9,584 nt of DNA from JBARCX01 sp049794535 (lineage in GTDB: Bacteria; Pseudomonadota; Gammaproteobacteria; Xanthomonadales; Rhodanobacteraceae), in contig JBARCX010000257.1 in assembly GCA_049794535.1 (NCBI GenBank), positions 1-9,584 of the forward strand, read 5' to 3'. The translations under genes and the position numbers were made by a program. Numbering within the stretch: position 1 is the stretch's first letter; every line of letters starts with the position of its first letter. Below are positions 1 to 5,278 of the stretch, in pieces. A model generated the notes under the pieces. The model saw only the letters and a list, made by a program, of their open reading frames with translations. It ran no database searches and was not told the DNA's origin.

Positions 1-24
1 CGGTTGTCCGGCGGCCTTCTTCAT
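1..24 (-). CDS. Possible start of a downstream gene, cut by the window edge
   Basis: An ATG on the minus strand (positions 24-22) lies one base after the TGA stop of the sulfotransferase gene. It opens a frame reading MKKAAGQP to the window edge. The spacing would fit a tightly coupled downstream gene, and the Lys-Lys-Ala start could be the beginning of a signal peptide. Eight codons are far too few to identify anything, and there is no clear Shine-Dalgarno sequence. It may be no gene at all. Confidence 0.2.
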
Positions 25-25
25 G

Positions 26-1588
26 TCAGTGACCTAGACGTTCGATGAGTGGCTTCAGAAGATCTCGATATCGCGGACTGCGCGCCGTATCGCCTCGTAT
101 GGGTTGGCGTACTTGCGCTGCACTCGCTGTGCTGTGCACATCGCGTTGAGTCTGGTGTGGCGAGAGACATGCGGCATCAAAGGGCAATTGGCAGAAGGCA
201 AGCAGTTGCCGGATCTGTGCTTCGGGTTCTTGCACCAGTGTTTCGTAGGCAAGATCGAGCACCTGGCCCGGGTGATGTTTCTGCCAGTAGTCACTGAGGT
301 GTTGATAGTCATTGTAATAGCTGGCCAGATCGTCCAGGTCATAGCTGAAGTGGATGCCTTCACTGAATAACTGGCGGTAGCAGGCAAAACAGGTTTCGAC
401 CGGATCGCGATGACAGTTGATGATTTTGGCGCCTGGCAACATGGCACGAATCGCTCCAATCCATTGCCAGTTCTGCAACCCTTTGTCGGTGAAATAAGGA
501 CGCTTGGCACGCCAGCGGGTGGTGCGCGCAAGATAGTGCTTGCCTAGTCGCGCCCAATCTTCCGCCGTGGCGTCGGTCACCCAATAGGGAAAGTCTTTGC
601 CGCGTCGTTTGGATTCGTCTTCGAGAACGTCAGAGAGGTCGCTGATCTCATTTGCACCTTCTACGAGCGGGTGCGAAGCAAGGATGTGCTCAACCAGCGT
701 CGATCCGGAACGTGGAAGGCTGGCGATGAAAATCACCTCGTGTCCGAGGGTCGGATCGAGCGGAGCTGGCAACGGATGGCGGAAGGCTTCGATGATGTCG
801 CTAGCATGGGCATGCTCGACGGCCGCATCCCATGAGACCTGCTGGCGTTTGATTGCGTTGGCCTCGCGCAATGCCTGAAAGGCGCCGGTGTAGTCACGTT
901 GGTCCTCGAGCGCTTTGTACAGGCTGAAACCGAGTGATACGCGGTCGTCGGGCGAAAGTTGCTGGTTTTGCAGGATGTGATGAATCTGCTTTGCATCCTG
1001 CAGGGTGAGCGGCTCCGTTTTCAGATTGGCCAATCCATGCCAGGCCTGTGCGTTATCGGGCTGCAAGGCCAGCACTTTGCGGTATTCGGCAACTGCATCG
1101 GGGATGTTGCCGCGTATCGTGAAAATGTCGGCAAGCGTGTTGCGCGCAGCGATATGCCGTTCGTCCAGATCGATCGCGCGTCGCAAGGCATCCGCGGCCT
1201 CATCCAGCTGCCAATTCAATTTCAGCGCTTTACCGAGGTTGTACCAGTGTGATGCTTGCGCGGGCGCCAGTTCTGTGGCGCGGCGCAGGCAGACGAATGC
1301 TTCTTCGGTGGCGCCGGAGTCGTAAAGGGCACCCCCTAGATTCGTGAGAATGTTTGGGTCATCAGGGCGTTGCTTTGCGGCTTTGCGCATGTACTCAGCG
1401 GCGGTGATGTTGTCGCCACGCATCTGACAGGCTATGCCGTACAAGAATTGCGCGTTGGCAAGGCCGGGCGCTTCGGCGAGTACGCGTTTAAGGGGGTGTT
1501 CGGCCAAATCCGGACGCCCTTGGGACAAGGCCATGCCGGCTTCGCTCAGCCACTGACGTGCTGCGGGAGAGAGGTTGGGAGGCGACAT
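26..1588 (-). CDS. TPR-repeat sulfotransferase family protein
   Basis: The 520-residue protein has an N-terminal tetratricopeptide-repeat region (about residues 10-190; units such as DDPNILTNLGGALYDSG and DNAQAWHGLANLK) and a C-terminal PAPS-dependent sulfotransferase domain (about 285-500). The 5'-phosphosulfate loop is SLPRSGSTLVE at 290-300. A conserved TDKG..NW..IG segment follows at about 367-378, then the 3'-phosphate-binding strand-helix with R394 in RDPVETC. The serine normally eight residues after this Arg in classical sulfotransferases is Ala402 here. The family transfers sulfate from PAPS to an acceptor, which cannot be told from sequence; the TPRs probably bind a protein partner. 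There is no signal peptide, so the protein is likely cytosolic. The ATG has a weak AGG six bases upstream. The gene is divergent from the dioxygenase gene and complete at both ends. Confidence 0.9.
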   Translation of the reverse strand: MSPPNLSPAARQWLSEAGMALSQGRPDLAEHPLKRVLAEAPGLANAQFLYGIACQMRGDNITAAEYMRKAAKQRPDDPNILTNLGGALYDSGATEEAFVCLRRATELAPAQASHWYNLGKALKLNWQLDEAADALRRAIDLDERHIAARNTLADIFTIRGNIPDAVAEYRKVLALQPDNAQAWHGLANLKTEPLTLQDAKQIHHILQNQQLSPDDRVSLGFSLYKALEDQRDYTGAFQALREANAIKRQQVSWDAAVEHAHASDIIEAFRHPLPAPLDPTLGHEVIFIASLPRSGSTLVEHILASHPLVEGANEISDLSDVLEDESKRRGKDFPYWVTDATAEDWARLGKHYLARTTRWRAKRPYFTDKGLQNWQWIGAIRAMLPGAKIINCHRDPVETCFACYRQLFSEGIHFSYDLDDLASYYNDYQHLSDYWQKHHPGQVLDLAYETLVQEPEAQIRQLLAFCQLPFDAACLSPHQTQRDVHSTASAAQVRQPIRGDTARSPRYRDLLKPLIERLGH

Positions 1589-1739
1589 GGGCTACCTGAT
1601 GCGAATGGTTTCAGAATCGGTGCCTAGTCTTGCATGTTCTTCACAGGTTAAAGAACGGCTCTTAGCGGTAGGCGTTTCGCTGCATGGGATGTGCGATTAC
1701 CATGGAGGCACTCATGCAACCTCATGAAGGGTTACTGCC
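1589..1739. promoter_or_regulatory. Divergent intergenic region, sulfotransferase / dioxygenase
   Basis: These 151 bases separate two divergently transcribed genes and must hold promoters for both. I could not place convincing -35/-10 pairs. I looked for a Fur-box-like inverted repeat because PKHD hydroxylases of the PiuC type are often iron-regulated, and saw none that I would defend. The right half contains the small leader ORF described separately. Confidence 0.45.
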
Positions 1740-1743
1740 TTGA
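1714..1743 (+). CDS. Possible 9-codon leader peptide overlapping the dioxygenase start
   Basis: ATG at 1714 is preceded by a strong GGAGG (1704-1708) with five-base spacing, the best ribosome-binding site in this intergenic region. It encodes MQPHEGLLP and stops at TGA 1741-1743, which overlaps the TTG start codon of the next gene (1740-1742) as TTGA. The same frame also has ATGs at 1684 and 1702, giving a 19-codon version. A translated leader would deliver terminating ribosomes onto the TTG. This is inference from layout only; the peptide has no recognisable family. Confidence 0.3.
   Translation: MQPHEGLLP
1727..1742 (+). promoter_or_regulatory. Ribosome-binding site and TTG start of the dioxygenase gene
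   Basis: AAGGG at 1727-1731 lies eight bases before TTG 1740-1742. An in-frame TGA at 1725-1727 rules out any upstream start, and GTT, ACT and GCC are the only codons between the stop region and TTG. The protein from TTG begins like other family members (hydrophobic residues followed by the VLGPSEL helix), so TTG is the start. Confidence 0.75.
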
Positions 1744-2414
1744 TCCACTGTTTCCCCGCTGTTCTCGGTCCTAGTGAGCTGGCAGTCATTCAATCCACGC
1801 TGCAGGGTGTCCCCTTTATTGATGGAGCTGACACGGCCGGCTGGTCCGCGCGTGAGGTAAAGCGGAATCTGCAAGTGGCGCCGGGTACGCCCGAGTATGA
1901 GCAGATCGCGCGCATCGTGCGAGAAGCCTTCATGCGTAGCGGCGAATTGCAGACGGCATTGTTGCCGGCGACGGCGACGTCGGTATTGTTCAATCGCTAT
2001 GTACAAGGCATGGAATACGGTCCGCATGTGGATACGCCCGTCATGGGCAGCATGAGCAATGCGATACGTAGCGATATTGCCATCACCATTTTTCTCTCCG
2101 ACCCACGAAGCTACGACGGCGGTGAGTTGACCGTATTCACGAATGGCATCAGCAGCCAGTTCAAGCTTGAGGCGGGTGCCGCGATTGCTTATCCCGCCAA
2201 CACGTTGCATCACGTAACACCGGTCACCCGAGGCGTGCGCGATGCAGCGATCATCTGGGTGCAAAGCCAGGTACGTGATCCTGCACAGAGAGAGATATTG
2301 TGGGATATGGAAAACGCCAAGCATCTGACGTTCACGCGAGAAGGGAAGAGCCCGACTTTCGACCTGATCAGCAAGTCCCGTGCGAACCTGCTCCGTATGT
2401 GGGCGGAAACCTGA
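1740..2414 (+). CDS. piuC: PKHD-type Fe(II)/2-oxoglutarate-dependent dioxygenase (PiuC/YbiX family)
   Basis: The 224-residue protein is a prolyl-4-hydroxylase-like double-stranded beta-helix dioxygenase, the usual size for PiuC/YbiX proteins (about 225). Visible iron ligands are H96 and D98 in YGPHVDTP and H157 in NTLHHVTPV. R167, in TRGVRDAAIIW, is the expected 2-oxoglutarate-binding arginine. The FLSDP..YDGGEL strand (119-129) is also typical. The family uses O2, Fe(II) and 2-oxoglutarate; substrates are unproven, and in several bacteria the gene neighbours TonB-dependent siderophore receptors and responds to iron. No receptor is seen here, so an iron-uptake role is inference. The start codon is TTG. 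A hairpin terminator follows the stop directly. Cytosolic; no signal peptide. Confidence 0.92.
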   Translation: MIHCFPAVLGPSELAVIQSTLQGVPFIDGADTAGWSAREVKRNLQVAPGTPEYEQIARIVREAFMRSGELQTALLPATATSVLFNRYVQGMEYGPHVDTPVMGSMSNAIRSDIAITIFLSDPRSYDGGELTVFTNGISSQFKLEAGAAIAYPANTLHHVTPVTRGVRDAAIIWVQSQVRDPAQREILWDMENAKHLTFTREGKSPTFDLISKSRANLLRMWAET

Positions 2415-2417
2415 CGG

Positions 2418-2445
2418 AGTCCACGCGCAAAGGCGAGTGGACTTT
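2418..2445 (+). terminator. Hairpin terminator after the dioxygenase gene
   Basis: AGTCCAC (2418-2424) pairs with GTGGACT (2437-2443). After one G-A mismatch, an inner CGC/GCG (2426-2428 with 2433-2435) closes an AAAG loop. The hairpin begins three bases after the TGA stop. The T-run after it is short, so termination could be partial. Confidence 0.6.
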
Positions 2446-2476
2446 GCTGTGGCCAGAGCATCGCATCGAGCCGTGC

Positions 2477-2503
2477 AAAGAAAGGGCCCCGATGGGGGCC
2501 CTT
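2477..2503 (-). terminator. Rho-independent terminator of the Grx4-rhodanese gene
   Basis: AAGGGCCCC (2482-2490) and GGGGCCCTT (2495-2503) form a perfect 9-bp stem with a GATG loop. On the minus strand the stem is followed by TTTCTTT (complement of 2477-2483), as expected for termination of the gene ending at 2530. Read on the plus strand the T-tract is only two bases, so it would be a weaker backstop for the dioxygenase gene. Confidence 0.85.
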
Positions 2504-2529
2504 GGATGCTGAAACAGATGCGCTGACGA

Positions 2530-3453
2530 TCAGTAGCGAGGCACGCTTGGGTCGATCTTGGCCGCCCATGCATCCATGCCGCCTTCCACGTTATGCACGT
2601 TGTTGAAGCCGTGCGCCGCAAAGCGCTCGGCCACGCCGCGGCTGGAGTTGCCGTGGTGGCAGATGAAAGCCAGGGCGGTGTCTTTGGGTAGCGAGGCGAG
2701 GGCCTCGTAGCCTTCGTCTTCAAGGATGCGGGCCTGAGCCAATGGCGCCGCTTGGGCACGGCCCTGGGCTGGGCGCACGTCAATCAGGGTGATGCTGCCG
2801 TCGGTCAGGCGCTGCTGCAGTTCCTGCACGCTCATCGACTTGATTTCTTGCGCGCCGGGAAACTTCAGGCTCAAGCCTTCGCCCTGCACGGTGGAGACCC
2901 AGTCGATCACGATGCCCTTGGCACGCTGCGCGCTGGCCGGATCAAAGTGCACGTCCAGCCCATTCGAACTGGCGACGATGTCGTGATCGCCGGCCGGGGC
3001 CAGTTGGAAGCCGGCACTATGGTCAGGGCCGATTTCCAGGTGCAGTGCGACGCCCTGGGCATTGGCCGTGCCCTGGCGGATCGCCTCGGCGGCCTTGTCG
3101 GTAATGGTGATTTCTGGCGGTGTGCGATCCGGTGCGGCGGCACCGAACAACTGATGCAACTCGCCGCTGGCGTACATCTGGTGGATGATGTCAGCGCCAC
3201 CAATCAGTTCACCTTCCACATAAAGCTGCGGGATGGTGGGCCAGTTGCCAAAGGCCTTGATGCCTTCACGAATCTCGGGATCTTCCAGCACGTTCACCGT
3301 GTGGTAGTCAGGCAGCAGCTCGTTCAGCGTATTGGTCGCGGCGGCGGAGAAGCCGCACATCGGCTGTGCACGGTTGCCCTTCATGAACAGCACCACGCGG
3401 TGGTCCTTGAGCAGGGTCTCGATTCGGGTGCGGGTCGTGGTGTCGAGGGACAT
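2530..3453 (-). CDS. grxD: Monothiol glutaredoxin (Grx4) fused to a degenerate A-type Fe-S carrier domain and a rhodanese domain
   Basis: The 307-residue protein has three parts. Residues 1-108 are a Grx4-family monothiol glutaredoxin: CGFS active site at 33-36, WPTIPQLYVEG at 71-81 and GGAD at 85-88. Such domains bind a [2Fe-2S] cluster with glutathione and pass it to acceptors. Residues about 112-200 resemble a HesB/IscA A-type carrier (ITDKAAEAI start, IDWVSTVQGEGLSLKFPG end) but contain no cysteine, so the usual cluster ligands are absent. Residues about 205-300 are a GlpE-like rhodanese with C265 in CHHGNSSR. An upstream in-frame ATG at 3513 would add 20 residues, but ATG 3453 has GGAG at 3461-3464, seven bases away, and matches the family N-terminus. 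Likely role is Fe-S cluster or sulfur trafficking in the cytosol. Confidence 0.92.
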   Translation of the reverse strand: MSLDTTTRTRIETLLKDHRVVLFMKGNRAQPMCGFSAAATNTLNELLPDYHTVNVLEDPEIREGIKAFGNWPTIPQLYVEGELIGGADIIHQMYASGELHQLFGAAAPDRTPPEITITDKAAEAIRQGTANAQGVALHLEIGPDHSAGFQLAPAGDHDIVASSNGLDVHFDPASAQRAKGIVIDWVSTVQGEGLSLKFPGAQEIKSMSVQELQQRLTDGSITLIDVRPAQGRAQAAPLAQARILEDEGYEALASLPKDTALAFICHHGNSSRGVAERFAAHGFNNVHNVEGGMDAWAAKIDPSVPRY

Positions 3454-3460
3454 GGGAAGA

Positions 3461-3464
3461 CTCC
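3461..3464 (-). promoter_or_regulatory. Ribosome-binding site deciding the Grx4-rhodanese start
   Basis: GGAG on the minus strand sits seven bases before ATG 3453. This supports that start over the in-frame ATG at 3513, whose extra 20 residues (MNHSPNAAIW...) do not look like any part of a glutaredoxin. Confidence 0.8.
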
Positions 3465-3542
3465 AGTAGAGAGAGCAATCATCCCATATGGCGGCGTTTG
3501 GCGAGTGGTTCAAGCCTGTGGGGCGCGTAAGAAATTAGGCAG

Positions 3543-3621
3543 GAGGAGTGAGAAAAGAGCGCGTTGTTGCCCGGTATCGAAGGCCAGGATGTTCGTGCCC
3601 TCATCTTATTTCTCACTCCTC
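3543..3621. repeat. 13-bp inverted repeat with a 53-base centre
   Basis: GGAGGAGTGAGAA-type sequence at 3543-3555 is perfectly complementary to 3609-3621, and one G-T step plus a further pair extend it outward. The unit lies in the 191-bp gap between the LpxH-like gene and the Grx4-rhodanese gene. It could form a long-loop RNA hairpin in a shared transcript, or be a decayed palindromic intergenic repeat. There is no T-tract on either side good enough to call a terminator. No coding sequence is visible in the gap. Confidence 0.6.
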
Positions 3622-3644
3622 TTTTCTGTTTTCCGTTCTACGGC

Positions 3645-4499
3645 TTAGGCGGCCGGCCGTAACGGGCTTGGGCTGCGTCGGCGCCGGGCGAGCGGCGCCA
3701 ACGCCAGTGCAGCGGTCGATGAAGGCTCCAGTAGCTCACGGCTGGCATGAGCAAGGGCAGCGGGCTGCTCGCTCCAGTGGATCAGTTCCATCGCGCCGGT
3801 AGCGTCTTCGATCAGTGCGGTGCAATGCTCGACCCAGTCGCCATCGTTAAGGTAGAGCGTGCCATTGATCTGGCGCACCTGGCCGTAGTGGATGTGTCCG
3901 CAGATATGACCATCGAAGCCGCGTTCGCAGGCATCGAGGGCAACGCGCTCCTCGTAGGCATGGATGTAGGCCATAGCCTTACCGATATGCGACTTCACGA
4001 TGATCGATAGCGGCAGATACGGCAGTGCCATCCGCCGACGCATGGCATGCACGCGGCGATTGCTCCAGCAAATAAACCGATGCATGGCTTCACCCAGGTG
4101 CAGCATCCAGCTACGACCGATTTGCTCAGGATCGAACTCGTCGCCATGGCTGACTCGGTAACGGCGACCATCAAAACCTTCATGCACGGCGTCTAGCTCA
4201 ATCTTCACGCCGCAGACCGATTGCCCGGCCAGGCCACGCAGTGGTGCGTCGTGGTTACCAGGGATATAGGTGACCTCGATGCCGCGCCGGGCCATGTCCA
4301 ACACCTCGGCGATCACTGCACTATGGTCGGCATGCCACCAGCGCCGTTTCGCCAGGGCCTCCAGATCAATGATGTCGCCAACCAGGTAGAGCTTTTCGCA
4401 CCGTAGCTGGCGCAGGAAGTCGAGCAGATACCCGGCTTTGCAGTCGGGTGTGCCCAGATGAACGTCGGAGATGAAAGCACTGCGGCAGTGATAGGCCAT
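3645..4499 (-). CDS. LpxH-like metallophosphoesterase (UDP-2,3-diacylglucosamine diphosphatase family)
   Basis: The 284-residue calcineurin-like phosphoesterase carries the full dinuclear-metal motif set: SDVHLG (D12, H14), GDIIDLE (D42, with D45 nearby), GNHD (81-84), SHGDEFD (H118) and CGHIHYG (GHIH 201-204). The family (COG2908) includes LpxH, which cleaves UDP-2,3-diacylglucosamine to lipid X and UMP in lipid A synthesis. This protein is longer than E. coli LpxH (about 240 residues) and ends in a low-complexity Ala/Arg/Pro tail (about 245-284, with RRRRSPSP). A paralogue with another pyrophosphate substrate is therefore possible. It is probably a cytosolic or peripheral inner-membrane protein. 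ATG 4499 has a strong GGAGG seven bases upstream (4507-4511). Confidence 0.85.
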   Translation of the reverse strand: MAYHCRSAFISDVHLGTPDCKAGYLLDFLRQLRCEKLYLVGDIIDLEALAKRRWWHADHSAVIAEVLDMARRGIEVTYIPGNHDAPLRGLAGQSVCGVKIELDAVHEGFDGRRYRVSHGDEFDPEQIGRSWMLHLGEAMHRFICWSNRRVHAMRRRMALPYLPLSIIVKSHIGKAMAYIHAYEERVALDACERGFDGHICGHIHYGQVRQINGTLYLNDGDWVEHCTALIEDATGAMELIHWSEQPAALAHASRELLEPSSTAALALAPLARRRRSPSPLRPAA

Positions 4500-4506
4500 G
4501 ACGGCG

Positions 4507-4511
4507 CCTCC
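4507..4511 (-). promoter_or_regulatory. Strong ribosome-binding site of the LpxH-like gene
   Basis: GGAGG on the minus strand sits seven bases before ATG 4499. It is among the best Shine-Dalgarno matches in the window and contrasts with the weak sites of the neighbouring GDSL and rsgA genes, suggesting strong independent translation. Confidence 0.75.
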
Positions 4512-4547
4512 GGTGGGGTACCGGGAGGCCAGACTGAACCCATTACG

Positions 4548-4558
4548 TCACCGGGTGA
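4548..4558. repeat. Short palindrome upstream of the LpxH-like gene
   Basis: TCACC-G-GGTGA is a perfect 5-bp-arm palindrome about 50 bases upstream of the LpxH-like start, in the 105-bp gap after the GDSL gene. Its size and place would fit a small operator, but a palindrome this short can occur by chance and no regulator is known. Confidence 0.3.
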
Positions 4559-4604
4559 TGGCGAAATCGTTGCAAGCTGGTTGCGGTGGTATCTGGCCGG
4601 GGGC

Positions 4605-5219
4605 TTATGAGTGGGTATTCGACTGCAGCGCAGAGTGTGCTGCCGGCAGGCTCGCCTCGGTCCACAAGGTGTACTGCTCCGCGGATGGGTGCAGGCCGTC
4701 ATCGGCAAGTAGCGTGGGGTACTGACGCGAGATGCCAGTGATGTCGACCCAATGCGAGCCTGCGTGCGTGGTTTCCTCGCGAGCGATAGCGTTGTAAACG
4801 TCCAGCGCGTGGCCAATACGCGCCGTGTCACGATCGCTATTGCGGGCAAACGGGGTGACACCCCAGTCCGGAATCGATAGCACGAGTACGCGTGCGGGTC
4901 GCTTGCCGGCCATTGCGATGGCGCGGGCTAACAGCTGGCGGAATTCATCGCGATATTCGTTCGCGCTGCGGCCGCGGTATTGGTTGTTCACGCCGATCAG
5001 CAGGCTGACCAGGTCGTAGGGCGGGGCGAAAGTCGCGGCCTCGATAGCAGTAGCCAGCTCATCGGTTGTCCAGCCGGTGGTGGCAATGATCTGGGGATCC
5101 TCCAGATGTATACCGGTGCGGCGTAGCCGGGCGACAAGCTGCATGGGCCAGCGCCCGTCGGGTGCGACGCCTTCGCCGATGGTGTAGGAGTCGCCGAGGG
5201 CAAGATAGTGCAGCGGCAT
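4605..5219 (-). CDS. SGNH/GDSL-family hydrolase
   Basis: The 204-residue protein has all SGNH blocks: block I LALGDSYTIGEG with nucleophile S11, the block II Gly in TTGW (G49), block III GVNN with N78, and block V DDGLHPS with catalytic D174 and H177. The fold hydrolyses esters or thioesters, such as lipids or acetylated sugars; the substrate cannot be read from sequence. There is no signal peptide or lipobox, so it is predicted cytoplasmic, unlike the periplasmic TesA-type members. The length is normal for single-domain members. The ribosome-binding site is poor (GAGAC about seven bases upstream). A CCCTCTCC/GGAGAGGG hairpin lies just upstream, between this gene and alaA. It follows alaA in the same orientation with a 59-bp gap. 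Confidence 0.88.
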   Translation of the reverse strand: MPLHYLALGDSYTIGEGVAPDGRWPMQLVARLRRTGIHLEDPQIIATTGWTTDELATAIEAATFAPPYDLVSLLIGVNNQYRGRSANEYRDEFRQLLARAIAMAGKRPARVLVLSIPDWGVTPFARNSDRDTARIGHALDVYNAIAREETTHAGSHWVDITGISRQYPTLLADDGLHPSAEQYTLWTEASLPAAHSALQSNTHS

Positions 5220-5234
5220 GAGTGGTCTCGATAA

Positions 5235-5253
5235 CCCTCTCCGAGGGAGAGGG
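5235..5253. repeat. CCCTCTCC/GGAGAGGG intergenic hairpin, possible terminator of alaA
   Basis: CCCTCTCC (5235-5242), GAG loop (5243-5245) and GGAGAGGG (5246-5253) form a perfect 8-bp hairpin in the 59-bp gap between alaA and the GDSL gene. Palindromes of this CCCTCTCC type are familiar as dispersed intergenic elements in GC-rich proteobacteria. On the minus strand it is followed only by TTAT, so termination would be weak. Its far arm ends 15 bases before the GDSL start codon. Confidence 0.65.
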
Positions 5254-5278
5254 CAAGGATATGAACTAGTTTGGGCGA

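Noticed and set aside
1589..1739. Fur box upstream of the PiuC-like dioxygenase
   Set aside because: I looked for a GATAATGATAATCATTATC-like inverted repeat and found only scattered partial matches.
1722..2783. Minus-strand open frame (353 codons) opposite the dioxygenase gene
   Set aside because: It crosses both terminators and runs into the end of the Grx4-rhodanese gene in another frame; the dioxygenase reading has intact catalytic residues.
3454..3513. Upstream ATG at 3513 extending the Grx4-rhodanese protein by 20 residues
   Set aside because: The extension does not resemble a glutaredoxin N-terminus or signal peptide, and ATG 3453 has a well-placed GGAG.
2752..3648. Long plus-strand open frame (298 codons) antisense to the Grx4-rhodanese gene
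   Set aside because: It lies opposite a gene with clear active-site motifs; its translation has no recognisable domain and looks like a GC-driven mirror frame.
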